Positions 17,045 to 25,472 of a stretch of 33,220 nucleotides of DNA are shown piece after piece. The position numbers and the translations under genes were made by a program. The first letter of the stretch is position 1, and every line of letters starts with the position of its first letter. A model generated the notes under the pieces. The model was not told where the DNA came from. It saw only the letters and a program-made list of their open reading frames with translations, and ran no database searches. Origin of the DNA: Tessaracoccus caeni (GTDB lineage Bacteria; Actinomycetota; Actinomycetes; Propionibacteriales; Propionibacteriaceae); the NCBI RefSeq assembly GCF_029211185.1, contig NZ_JARGDO010000029.1, forward strand, positions 1-33,220. Reading direction: 5' to 3'.

Positions 17045-17082
17045 GGGGTCTCGCACCGTCCAGAGGGATGGTGCGAGACCCC
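17045..17082. terminator. Perfect 13-bp hairpin between convergent genes
   Basis: GGGGTCTCGCACC (17045-17057) pairs fully with GGTGCGAGACCCC (17070-17082) around a 12-nt loop. It sits 18 bp after the relaxase stop and 17 bp before the DprA-like stop on the other strand, so it most likely ends both transcripts. No T-run follows on either side, as is common in high-GC actinobacteria. Confidence 0.75.
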
Positions 17083-17099
17083 ACAATCTGCCGACCGGG

Positions 17100-18095
17100 T
17101 TACAGTGACCGCTCCGGCGGACCAGCCGCCGGCGCCTCGCGGCGTGTGAACTCGGCCGACAGCCCCGGAGGTTGGGCGGCGCGGTCGGCGGTGAGTTCTT
17201 CGACGTCGGCAGCGGAGGTGACAAGGTGTGCGTGGCCGGTGCGGAGCAGCTCGTGCGGACCATGACTGGTGACGCTGGTGACCGGCCCCGGCACAGCCCC
17301 CACCAGGCGTCCGAGCCGGTGGGCTTCGGACGCCACTCGCAGTGCCCCCGACCGTGCGCCGGCCTCCACGACCACCGTCGCGGCCGACATCGCCCCCAAC
17401 AGTCGGGAGCGGGCCAGGAACCGATGCCGCGTCGGCACCGATCCGGGAGGAAGCTCACTGACCAGCGCACCCACATCACCCACCCGATCCAGCAAGTCAC
17501 GGTGCCCGCTCGGGTAGGGGCGGTCCACACCACCCGCGAGCACCGCGATCGTGTCACCACCCGCCGCCAACACCGCACGGTGCACAGCAGCCTCGACACC
17601 ATAGGCGCCACCAGCCACCAGCACACGCTCACGGCTCCCGAGGTCGCCAGCCAGCTCGGCGGCGGCATGCTCCCCATACGCGGAGGCCGCCCGAGAACCC
17701 GTGACCGTCACCAAGTCCTGCAGTGGCCGCGCCAAGAACGACGTCGCCCCGCGCACGAACAGAACATAAGGGGCACGCTCGCCGAGATCATCCAGTGCCC
17801 GAGGCCACTGCGCGTCACCCGGAATCAGCGTGGCGATCCCGATCTCCTCAACCATGCGCAGCCGCTGGTCGAGCCCATCCAGCCTGCCCGGTGAAGTGAG
17901 GCGGTCGCGCCACACCTGGACGTCGACCCGGCCCAGACTAGGCACGACGGTGTCGGTGTCGAGCAGCCGAAGCGTCTCAACGGCACCCATGCGACGCAGC
18001 AGCCCTCCCGTGACGGGATCATCCGGCTCCGCCAACGTTGCCAGCACCACCCGGGCACGACGCTCATCAACACCAACACCAGCAACTCCAGACAT
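17100..18095 (-). CDS. DprA/Smf-like DNA-processing protein
   Basis: 331 residues from ATG 18095, which has GAGAGAG in front; an in-frame start at 18140 is less likely. The Rossmann-like DprA core is visible: YVLFVRGATSFL, VTVTGSRAASAYGEH, VLVAGGAYGVEAAVHRAVLAAGG, IAVLAGGVDRPYPSGHRDLL and VVEAGARSGALRVASEA. DprA binds ssDNA and loads RecA in transformation. Copies next to relaxases are common in actinobacterial mobile elements and may protect incoming single strands. It converges on the relaxase across the terminator hairpin. The short helical N-terminus is less conserved. Confidence 0.88.
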   Translation of the reverse strand: MSGVAGVGVDERRARVVLATLAEPDDPVTGGLLRRMGAVETLRLLDTDTVVPSLGRVDVQVWRDRLTSPGRLDGLDQRLRMVEEIGIATLIPGDAQWPRALDDLGERAPYVLFVRGATSFLARPLQDLVTVTGSRAASAYGEHAAAELAGDLGSRERVLVAGGAYGVEAAVHRAVLAAGGDTIAVLAGGVDRPYPSGHRDLLDRVGDVGALVSELPPGSVPTRHRFLARSRLLGAMSAATVVVEAGARSGALRVASEAHRLGRLVGAVPGPVTSVTSHGPHELLRTGHAHLVTSAADVEELTADRAAQPPGLSAEFTRREAPAAGPPERSL

Positions 18096-18163
18096 GACGG
18101 CTCTCTCTCGACAGACTTCGCCGAAAAGGTGCGCCAACACAGCCCGCGAGCCTCGCGCGGGGG

Positions 18164-18508
18164 TCAGGCCATGTGTGCTGGCGAACGTGACAGCATGCGC
18201 CGGTCGCGACGCTCAGCAGTGCGGGCTCGTACCAGCCGCACCACGCTCACCGGGCCCATGACCAGGAACTTGAACGCGTTCCAGATGCACAGCAGCACCA
18301 GCAAGTGGAACCAACCCGGTGCACCGCGGTCGATGAGAATCGTCAGGATGTGCGCGACCGCGAGGTACGGGATGGCCAGCAACATCGCAGGCACGCCCCA
18401 CTTCAGCCCGCGCCGCGTGCGCAGTCTGTCCAACACGATGTTGGTCGGCATGTACCGGTGCAGGAAGTCACGCGTGTGGATGCTGGCAATCCAGATCAGG
18501 CGGAACAT
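18164..18508 (-). CDS. Small membrane protein often annotated sulfate permease
   Basis: 114 residues from ATG 18508, with an AGGAGAGGA ribosome binding site. The start MFRLIWIASIHTRDFLHRYMP, split by MPTNIVLDRLRTRRGLKWG, is followed by two membrane segments at about 38-58 and 65-85 (LLVLLCIWNAFKFLVMG). Similar short proteins recur in actinobacterial mobile elements and are often mislabelled sulfate permease; they are far too small for transport. It lies upstream of the DprA-like gene on the same strand. Its function is unknown, perhaps linked to transfer or to exclusion. Confidence 0.75.
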   Translation of the reverse strand: MFRLIWIASIHTRDFLHRYMPTNIVLDRLRTRRGLKWGVPAMLLAIPYLAVAHILTILIDRGAPGWFHLLVLLCIWNAFKFLVMGPVSVVRLVRARTAERRDRRMLSRSPAHMA

Positions 18509-18637
18509 GAGCACAGTCCTCTCCTCGTCTCCGGCGACAAGGAAACAAGAGGACCACTCTGACCGAAGCCATCGGGTCATCCACCGCATCGAACGGTGGG
18601 CCACGCAGGTAGAGGCCGCCTACACAATGTATCGCCG

Positions 18638-19023
18638 ATGACCTTGCAGTGGAAGGGGCCAGCGCTTGTCGACAAGACCCAATGGGGCGTCATGCCATGG
18701 GAGGATCGGATCCTGGTGGCTCGTGGGGCGCTTGCGGTGCACGCTGCAGCTGCAGCACCAGTACTGCCAGTAGAGGCTCCAACGGGTGATCTTGGCGGTG
18801 CAGCCCAGGCGCACATTCGGGAAGAAATCCTGACTCCCTGCCCACGTCCCCCCCCGATCATCATGTCCCTACCGTCGAGTTCCACCGCAGGGTCCACGCG
18901 CTTGGCGACGCGCTGATCAGCAAGCCTGGTTGGGGACTTCTTGCTACCGCGCTACAGAAACAACATGGACAACTGACTCTTGACAGACATACCGGCGTCG
19001 CTGGTGGCTGGCTGGAGGTGTGA
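18638..19023 (+). pseudogene. Possible frameshifted small gene ahead of the helicase
   Basis: ATG 18638 opens a frame starting MTLQWKGPALVDKTQWGV and reads well to about 18840. A second frame then reads VEFHRRVHALGDALISKPG and QKQHGQLTLDRHTGVAGGW to a TGA at 19021-19023. The frames would join if the run of eight C at 18848-18855 had nine, giving about 128 residues that end 51 bp before the helicase. It could be a decayed gene, a phase-variable gene or two chance frames. I do not recognise the product. The rest of the 566-bp gap 18509-19074 shows nothing else. Confidence 0.3.
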
Positions 19024-19074
19024 GCGAGAATGGTGATGGCCGGCGGCCGGCCCGGGAAGGATGGAGAACACGAG

Positions 19075-21573
19075 ATGGCCAAGGTCAACTTCAAGCGACT
19101 ACGCCAGGGCGCTTCGGCCCCAGCCAACACGATCACCGACCCCCGCGACCTGTTCAACGCCCTACCCGAGAAGGTCTCTGGCCTCGACTACCTGCGAGGG
19201 CCACAGGACCAGGTACTGGCCGCTTGGCATGAACGTCGCGACGAGCGTGACCTCGTGATCAAGATGAACACCGGAGGTGGTAAGACGCTAGTAGGGCTCC
19301 TCATCGCGCGCAGTTGGCTCAACGAGGGCATCCTCCCCGTTGCGTATCTTGTACCTGACGACTTCCTGACGGAACAGGTCACGACCGAGGCAAGACGAGC
19401 CGGGATCGCGACCACGAAGGATCCCAGGTCACCGGAGTACCAGCAGGGACGCGCGGTGCTTGTCGGGACATTCGCAAAGCTCTTCAACGGCCTGTCCGTC
19501 TTCGGAGTCGGTGGTAGCGTGTCCAAGCCTCCCTCCCACAACCTCGGCGGGGTAATTATTGACGACGCTCACGCCTGTATCGCTCAGGCAGATCACGTTT
19601 TCCGGCTAAGTGTCGACAACGAGTCGGATGCGTACAGCGATCTGCTAAACCTGTTCGCTGGTGACCTGAAATCGCAGTCGCCCAACGGCCTGCTCGACCT
19701 ACAAGCACGACGCCGGACCGCGATACAGGAGATTCCATTTTGGTCATGGCAGGACAAGCAGGACCAAGTCTTGTCGATCCTCCATCCGATCTCGGACAGC
19801 CAGCTGAAGTGGGGCTGGCCGCTCGTCGTAGACAGCCTCCCCATCTGCACCGCCGTGATCTCCAGCGACGCGTTCGAAGTTCACCCACCGTGCCATCCCA
19901 CAGAGACACTCCTCGGCTTCTCCCAGGCACAGCGGCGTGTCTACCTCACTGCCACACTGGCCGATGACTCGGTGCTGGTTCGACACTTCGGCGCTGCACC
20001 GAAGTCAGTCTCACGGCCAGTTTTCCCTTCGAGTGCTGGCGATATCGGGGAACGGATGATCCTCGTTCCACAGCAACTCGTGCCCAACGCGACGGACGAG
20101 GAGATTCGTGATCTCGTTCTAGACCTAGCCAATGACCAGAACGTGGTAGTGATCGTGCCGAGCCGCGCGCGCGCTGACTGGTGGCGAAAGGAAGCAACTC
20201 TCGTCCTGGACCGCAACAACATTCATGAAGGTGTTGAGCAACTGCGCGAGAACCCACAGCTGGGCCTGGTAGTGCTCATCAACCGCTACGACGGGATCGA
20301 CCTGCCCGGCAATGCCTGCCACGTCCTAGTGTTGGATGGCCTACCTGAAGCACTCGACGGGCCGGAGCGGCTGGCACAGGCCCGGTTGACCGGATCAACG
20401 AACCTCCTTGGCCGACAAATTCAGCGCCTGGAACAGGGCATGGGACGAGCCACCCGGTCGAATGAGGACCACGCTGTGGTTCTTCTCCTAGGAGCACGGC
20501 TGGCCGAACGTCTCAATGTGCCGGAAGCACGCGGATTCTTCTCACCCGCGACGAGGGCGCAGTTGAACCTCGCGGCAGAGATCGCTAGCGAAATCGAGGC
20601 CGACTCACTAGAAGACCTTCACGACATCATGGAGCAATGCCTCGAACGAGACAAGGACTGGGTGGCCTACAGCAAGGGGGCTCTGGCGCAGGTCCGGTAC
20701 GACACGTCCCCGGTTGGCGATACCGCCAGCGCTGAGCGGCGTGCGTTCGATGCCGCCATGCGCGGCGACTACGTAGAAGCAGCTCAAGAACAGCAGATGG
20801 TCGTAAATGGCATCACAGGCGACACCGCGACTCAGGCACTCCAGAGGCAGCGGCTCGCGACATACACCAACTTCTTCGACCCTTCCCAGGCTCAGCAGAT
20901 CCAGAAGACGGCTCACCTCGCAAACAGACGGCTACTCCGACCCCTGATGGGCGTGCAGTACGAGCGTTTGAAGGCAGCGAGCCGCCCGCAGGGCGAGCAG
21001 GCTTCATCCTGGCTGCAAGCGAAGTACATGTCCGGCAATGATCTCTTGCTCGGGTTGAAGGCCGTCATAGATGACCTTGACTGGGGACCCCGCACGCCGC
21101 AGTTTGAGCAAGCGGTGCGCGACCTCGCGGAACACATCGGCCATATTGGTCAACGGCCCGAAGACACCCTCGGCCGTGGGCCGGACGGCCTTTGGGCGCT
21201 GCGCGACGGGACATTTTATGTCATTGAAGCGAAGAGCGGGGCCGACCACGGCCATCCCGTGTACAAGAAAGACGCCGAGCAACTCTCGAACGCCATGGAT
21301 TGGTTCCGGCAGCAGTACCCCAATAGCGAGGCGACGCCACTGCTGATCCATCCGGAGGAGAGGTTCGACTCACATGCCGCGATACCGCCCGGCTGCCGTG
21401 TCATCACGACACAGCAGCTTGCCCGTCTTCGAGAGTCCGTGTCGGGCTTCGCGGCGGGTCTGGCCGCAAATGACGCCTTCCGCGATCCCACGCGCGTAAC
21501 TAGCCTCCTGAACGATCACGGACTCAGCGCGGCCCACTTCATACGTCGCTTCTCGGCACGAGGGCGGCACTAA
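19075..21573 (+). CDS. SF2 DEAD/DEAH-like helicase with C-terminal PD-(D/E)xK-like nuclease
   Basis: 832 residues from ATG 19075, with GGAG 8 nt ahead; an in-frame start at 19030 is possible. The helicase core carries a Q-like RGPQDQVLAAW, Walker A KMNTGGGKTLVG (K70), Walker B VIIDDAH (161-166), YLTATLADD (motif III) and QGMGRATRS (motif VI, near 455). The C-terminal region at about 695-770 reads GRGPDGLWAL, then FYVIEAKSG and KDAEQLSNAMDWF. The D and E-x-K arrangement is that of PD-(D/E)xK nucleases. A helicase fused to a nuclease fits a DNA-degrading defence enzyme, and the neighbouring genes support that. It is not one of the well-known named systems as far as I can tell. Confidence 0.8.
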   Translation: MAKVNFKRLRQGASAPANTITDPRDLFNALPEKVSGLDYLRGPQDQVLAAWHERRDERDLVIKMNTGGGKTLVGLLIARSWLNEGILPVAYLVPDDFLTEQVTTEARRAGIATTKDPRSPEYQQGRAVLVGTFAKLFNGLSVFGVGGSVSKPPSHNLGGVIIDDAHACIAQADHVFRLSVDNESDAYSDLLNLFAGDLKSQSPNGLLDLQARRRTAIQEIPFWSWQDKQDQVLSILHPISDSQLKWGWPLVVDSLPICTAVISSDAFEVHPPCHPTETLLGFSQAQRRVYLTATLADDSVLVRHFGAAPKSVSRPVFPSSAGDIGERMILVPQQLVPNATDEEIRDLVLDLANDQNVVVIVPSRARADWWRKEATLVLDRNNIHEGVEQLRENPQLGLVVLINRYDGIDLPGNACHVLVLDGLPEALDGPERLAQARLTGSTNLLGRQIQRLEQGMGRATRSNEDHAVVLLLGARLAERLNVPEARGFFSPATRAQLNLAAEIASEIEADSLEDLHDIMEQCLERDKDWVAYSKGALAQVRYDTSPVGDTASAERRAFDAAMRGDYVEAAQEQQMVVNGITGDTATQALQRQRLATYTNFFDPSQAQQIQKTAHLANRRLLRPLMGVQYERLKAASRPQGEQASSWLQAKYMSGNDLLLGLKAVIDDLDWGPRTPQFEQAVRDLAEHIGHIGQRPEDTLGRGPDGLWALRDGTFYVIEAKSGADHGHPVYKKDAEQLSNAMDWFRQQYPNSEATPLLIHPEERFDSHAAIPPGCRVITTQQLARLRESVSGFAAGLAANDAFRDPTRVTSLLNDHGLSAAHFIRRFSARGRH

Positions 21574-21867
21574 CCCAGCTATCTTGCTCCTCGTCGAGGC
21601 GGGCTCAGGGCGTGGACCCAATGACGAGGCGCAGCCGGGTCTTGGTCTCGCTGCTAGCTGAGATGATGTCGTCGATCTGCTCAGCTTGCCAAGTCACCGG
21701 TTGTGATCGTTGATTGTTGAGCAGATCGACGGCAGTGCTGCGCGGATATTGGGGCTCAGGAGGGCCGAGCGGACTGGGGCCGGAGTAGCAGCCGTGGCTG
21801 CATAGGTGCTGGTTCGCGCGGCGGCGAACATAGCCCCAGTCCAGGCCATCCCGGCACCGGGCTGGCG
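21574..21867. other. Intergenic region with 14-bp inverted repeat and gene-like remnant
   Basis: Between the helicase and the beta-flower gene, CGTCGATCTGCTCA (21670-21683) and TGAGCAGATCGACG (21718-21731) form a perfect 14-bp inverted repeat with a 34-nt gap. On the minus strand an open frame ending at 21605 reads as plausible protein (including AVDLLNNQRSQPVTWQAEQ and TKTRLRLVIGSTP), but its only conventional start is GTG 21697, giving 30 residues. It may be the tail of a decayed gene or chance. Confidence 0.3.
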
Positions 21868-22188
21868 CTAACCCTTCAACCGATCTGCGGGGACGTCTTC
21901 GAAGCCAGCCAAGTATCCGGAGTACCCGGCATAGCCTGGATACCCGGGGTGGCCCGCATAGCCCGGGTATCCCGGGTAACCGGGATACCCCCGGTATGGC
22001 TGACTAATCCGGGCCACGAGTCGGTTCCTGACGACTGTGCCGAGGTACTTGCCGTGCTTGTCAACTGCATCTGCATCTCCCCACGGGAACCAACCGATCC
22101 ATTGACCGAATTTGTCGAAAAGGAAGCGCGCATCCGGCGACTGGCGAAAGGCGATGAACTCGCCGTGAGTGTTGAAGTAGCACTCCAC
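21868..22188 (-). CDS. 4-fold beta-flower-like small protein with PGY repeats
   Basis: 106 residues from GTG 22188, with GAGGAG just ahead; longer in-frame starts lack a site. The first 65 residues contain four repeated hairpin-like units: CYFNTHGEFIAF, ARFLFDKFGQWIGWFP, GDADAVDKHGKYLG and VVRNRLVARI. This pattern of F-x-G-x-x-I/L-G is that of the 4-fold beta-flower domain, a small fold recognised from structure prediction. A tail of Pro-Gly-Tyr repeats follows (PYRGYPGYPGYPGYAG and on). The biochemical role of the family is unknown. It lies on the same strand as the NTPase gene, separated from it by two insertion sequences. Confidence 0.65.
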   Translation of the reverse strand: MECYFNTHGEFIAFRQSPDARFLFDKFGQWIGWFPWGDADAVDKHGKYLGTVVRNRLVARISQPYRGYPGYPGYPGYAGHPGYPGYAGYSGYLAGFEDVPADRLKG

Positions 22189-22362
22189 GGCTCTCCTCTT
22201 GAGTCGTTCGCTGAAGCTGTTACAGCGGCCTATGCTGCATAATGTTACAGCCGCCACCGACAATCCCTACCCCAAACCGCGGTTGCGTGGCTCCGTGGCG
22301 CCAAACACGATTAACGGCATGACCACCGGGCGCAAATGAACCTAACGTGGCTGGGCAAAAGT

Positions 22363-23813
22363 GGCTCTTCACAATTGAGGGTGTAGGAGTCGGGGTCTGA
22401 ATCCGCCGGTCTCGAGCAGTGAGCGAGCTATGTAGTGGCTGAGGTTGCGGAATCCGAGGGCGGAGCCGCGGAGGTGCTCGAGTCGTCCGTTCATGGCCTC
22501 GGTGGGTCCGTTGGAGGTGCCGGGCCGGTCGAAGTAGGCCAGGACGTCACCGGCTCGTCGGGCGAGGGTCCGGCCGAGTGTGCGGAGCTCGTGCAGGGCG
22601 GTGGGGACCCCGGTGGCGAGAGAGTCGATGAGCTGGCGCATGGTCGCTTGTCCGCTCGCTTTGTCGGGGTCGCGGTAGGCGGCGATCATGCGCTGGTAGA
22701 CGGCCCAGGTCGCCTCGACGGCGATGTGGGTGTCGCCGTCGAACAGGGCGGCCAGGCGCTGGGTCTGCTTCTCGGTGAGCAGGTCGGCGCCGGTGTGCAG
22801 GGTTCGCCGGGCGGAGTAGAGCGGGTCGCCCGTGCGGCCCCGGTGCCCGCAGGTGTCCTGCTGGACGCGGCGCCGGCAGCCATCGAGGGCGTCTCCGGCG
22901 AGATGGACAACGTGGAAGGGGTCCATGACGGCGACCGCGTCGGGCAGCTCCTCGGTGGTGGCGGACTTGAAGCCGGTGAAGCCATCCATCGCGACGACCT
23001 CCACCGCGTCGCGCCAGGCCCGCGGGCGGTCGGCGAGCCAGGTCTTGAACGTCTGTTTCGAGCGGCCCTCGACCATGTCGAGCAGCCGGGACGGGCCGGT
23101 CCCATCACGGATCGGGGTGAGATCGATGATCACAGTGACGTACTTGTCCCCACGGCGGGTGTGCCGCCAGACATGCTCGTCGACCCCGAGGACCTTCACG
23201 CCGTCGAAGCGGGCCGGGTCATCGATCAGGACCCGGCGGCCCTCGGCCAGGACCGCGGCGTTGGCGGTGTTCCACGAGACCCCGAGCCCCTCGGCGACGC
23301 GGGCGACCGTCAGGTGCTGGCACACGATGCCCTCCAGCGCCCAGCGCAGGCCCCCGCGGGAGACCTTCGCCCGCGGCTCCGCAGCCTCCGTGGTGTCCTG
23401 GCGCCACACGTGCCCGCACCCGGTACACCGGTACCGACGAACCCGGATGAGCAGCGTCGTGGGACGCCATCCCAGCGGCTCGTGCGCCAGGCGCCGGGTA
23501 ACAGTGTCCCGCGCAGCACCCTCGCACCCGCACCGCCGGCACCACCCATCAGCCTCCACGACCCGGCACTCCAGCACCGCCCGACCGGCCTCAAGGTACT
23601 GGCCGACGACATCCAAGCCAAGCCCGTCCAAACGAGCGAACGTAGTCAGGTCAGGACGAGCGAAGGTAGCGTGAGACACGTCGAGGTCTTTCGGATGGGC
23701 GGCGTAGGAACCTCCATCATCGGAAGACCTCGACCCCTACCCGGACCCCGACACGCCGCACCCCCGTGCGCACCCCGCCACCGGTCCCTCTACACCCTCA
23801 ATTGTGAAGAGCC
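22363..23813 (-). mobile_element. ISL3-family insertion sequence, copy 1
   Basis: The 1451-bp element is bounded by 24-bp perfect inverted repeats starting GGCTCTTCACAATTGAGG. It is flanked by the 8-bp target duplication GCAAAAGT (22355-22362 and 23814-23821), the size expected for ISL3. It is identical, as far as I can read, to copy 2. An 11-bp inverted repeat (23680-23690 and 23724-23734) sits directly before the transposase start and could limit translation from outside transcripts. Complete ends and duplication mean that it is probably still active. Confidence 0.93.
22369..23679 (-). CDS. ISL3-family transposase (copy 1)
   Basis: 436 residues. The N-terminal zinc-finger-like region has CRRCGCEGAA and YRCTGCGHVW (residues about 47-52 and 84-90), followed by an HTH around LTVARVAEGLGVSWNTANAAV. 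The DDE domain has LGVDEHVWR, VEVVAMDGFTGFKSA with D, and the late acidic residue in SNGPTEAMNGRLEHLRG, all typical of ISL3. Its stop codon lies within the left inverted repeat. It catalyses transposition of the element and is full length. Confidence 0.93.
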   Translation of the reverse strand: MSHATFARPDLTTFARLDGLGLDVVGQYLEAGRAVLECRVVEADGWCRRCGCEGAARDTVTRRLAHEPLGWRPTTLLIRVRRYRCTGCGHVWRQDTTEAAEPRAKVSRGGLRWALEGIVCQHLTVARVAEGLGVSWNTANAAVLAEGRRVLIDDPARFDGVKVLGVDEHVWRHTRRGDKYVTVIIDLTPIRDGTGPSRLLDMVEGRSKQTFKTWLADRPRAWRDAVEVVAMDGFTGFKSATTEELPDAVAVMDPFHVVHLAGDALDGCRRRVQQDTCGHRGRTGDPLYSARRTLHTGADLLTEKQTQRLAALFDGDTHIAVEATWAVYQRMIAAYRDPDKASGQATMRQLIDSLATGVPTALHELRTLGRTLARRAGDVLAYFDRPGTSNGPTEAMNGRLEHLRGSALGFRNLSHYIARSLLETGGFRPRLLHPQL

Positions 23814-24021
23814 GCAAAAGTTACCGCCCAGAGCGGCTCGGAGCTCCGTTACGGATGAAACCATCCGTAGGCGTGTGGGGCGACGGCACTCGCAAGATGA
23901 CAGCTACGCGCCGAGGCGGTGCTCAATTTGGCGTTCTGACGCGCGGGGAAGTTGATCTCGTGGATGCGAGCAGGTCTCAGCGTCAGTGGGGCGAGAGAAC
24001 GTCCTGGAGATGGAGATATCG
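23814..24021. other. 208-bp segment between the two ISL3 copies
   Basis: This holds the right target duplication of copy 1 (GCAAAAGT), about 190 bp of original DNA and the left duplication of copy 2 (AGATATCG, 24014-24021). TACGGATG (23850-23857) and CATCCGTA (23862-23869) form an 8-bp hairpin with a 4-nt loop. The minus-strand end of the small gene interrupted by copy 2 lies at 24013-23983. Nothing else is recognisable. Confidence 0.6.
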
Positions 24022-25472
24022 GGCTCTTCACAATTGAGGGTGTAGGAGTCGGGGTCTGAATCCGCCGGTCTCGAGCAGTGAGCGAGCTATGTAGTGGCTG
24101 AGGTTGCGGAATCCGAGGGCGGAGCCGCGGAGGTGCTCGAGTCGTCCGTTCATGGCCTCGGTGGGTCCGTTGGAGGTGCCGGGCCGGTCGAAGTAGGCCA
24201 GGACGTCACCGGCTCGTCGGGCGAGGGTCCGGCCGAGTGTGCGGAGCTCGTGCAGGGCGGTGGGGACCCCGGTGGCGAGAGAGTCGATGAGCTGGCGCAT
24301 GGTCGCTTGTCCGCTCGCTTTGTCGGGGTCGCGGTAGGCGGCGATCATGCGCTGGTAGACGGCCCAGGTCGCCTCGACGGCGATGTGGGTGTCGCCGTCG
24401 AACAGGGCGGCCAGGCGCTGGGTCTGCTTCTCGGTGAGCAGGTCGGCGCCGGTGTGCAGGGTTCGCCGGGCGGAGTAGAGCGGGTCGCCCGTGCGGCCCC
24501 GGTGCCCGCAGGTGTCCTGCTGGACGCGGCGCCGGCAGCCATCGAGGGCGTCTCCGGCGAGATGGACAACGTGGAAGGGGTCCATGACGGCGACCGCGTC
24601 GGGCAGCTCCTCGGTGGTGGCGGACTTGAAGCCGGTGAAGCCATCCATCGCGACGACCTCCACCGCGTCGCGCCAGGCCCGCGGGCGGTCGGCGAGCCAG
24701 GTCTTGAACGTCTGTTTCGAGCGGCCCTCGACCATGTCGAGCAGCCGGGACGGGCCGGTCCCATCACGGATCGGGGTGAGATCGATGATCACAGTGACGT
24801 ACTTGTCCCCACGGCGGGTGTGCCGCCAGACATGCTCGTCGACCCCGAGGACCTTCACGCCGTCGAAGCGGGCCGGGTCATCGATCAGGACCCGGCGGCC
24901 CTCGGCCAGGACCGCGGCGTTGGCGGTGTTCCACGAGACCCCGAGCCCCTCGGCGACGCGGGCGACCGTCAGGTGCTGGCACACGATGCCCTCCAGCGCC
25001 CAGCGCAGGCCCCCGCGGGAGACCTTCGCCCGCGGCTCCGCAGCCTCCGTGGTGTCCTGGCGCCACACGTGCCCGCACCCGGTACACCGGTACCGACGAA
25101 CCCGGATGAGCAGCGTCGTGGGACGCCATCCCAGCGGCTCGTGCGCCAGGCGCCGGGTAACAGTGTCCCGCGCAGCACCCTCGCACCCGCACCGCCGGCA
25201 CCACCCATCAGCCTCCACGACCCGGCACTCCAGCACCGCCCGACCGGCCTCAAGGTACTGGCCGACGACATCCAAGCCAAGCCCGTCCAAACGAGCGAAC
25301 GTAGTCAGGTCAGGACGAGCGAAGGTAGCGTGAGACACGTCGAGGTCTTTCGGATGGGCGGCGTAGGAACCTCCATCATCGGAAGACCTCGACCCCTACC
25401 CGGACCCCGACACGCCGCACCCCCGTGCGCACCCCGCCACCGGTCCCTCTACACCCTCAATTGTGAAGAGCC
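24022..25472 (-). mobile_element. ISL3-family insertion sequence, copy 2
   Basis: A second 1451-bp copy in the same orientation, with the same inverted repeats, flanked by its own 8-bp duplication AGATATCG (24014-24021 and 25473-25480). Different duplications show two separate insertions rather than one composite move. It interrupts the small ORF that overlaps the end of the large NTPase gene. The two copies 208 bp apart could recombine and delete one copy and the spacer. Confidence 0.93.
24028..25338 (-). CDS. ISL3-family transposase (copy 2)
   Basis: 436 residues, the same protein as copy 1 (22369-23679), with the same zinc-finger-like N-terminus, HTH and DDE residues. It is full length with no frameshift. 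Identity of the two copies implies a recent duplication event or strong gene conversion. The hairpin ahead of the start is also conserved here (25339-25349 and 25383-25393). Confidence 0.93.
   Translation of the reverse strand: MSHATFARPDLTTFARLDGLGLDVVGQYLEAGRAVLECRVVEADGWCRRCGCEGAARDTVTRRLAHEPLGWRPTTLLIRVRRYRCTGCGHVWRQDTTEAAEPRAKVSRGGLRWALEGIVCQHLTVARVAEGLGVSWNTANAAVLAEGRRVLIDDPARFDGVKVLGVDEHVWRHTRRGDKYVTVIIDLTPIRDGTGPSRLLDMVEGRSKQTFKTWLADRPRAWRDAVEVVAMDGFTGFKSATTEELPDAVAVMDPFHVVHLAGDALDGCRRRVQQDTCGHRGRTGDPLYSARRTLHTGADLLTEKQTQRLAALFDGDTHIAVEATWAVYQRMIAAYRDPDKASGQATMRQLIDSLATGVPTALHELRTLGRTLARRAGDVLAYFDRPGTSNGPTEAMNGRLEHLRGSALGFRNLSHYIARSLLETGGFRPRLLHPQL

Noticed and set aside
22435..23955. 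Plus-strand 506-codon frame over the ISL3 element
   Set aside because: It is antisense to a full-length transposase and runs across the element boundary, so it cannot be an old gene.
22363..25472. Composite transposon formed by the two ISL3 copies
   Set aside because: Each copy has its own target duplication and the outer flanks do not match, so they inserted separately.
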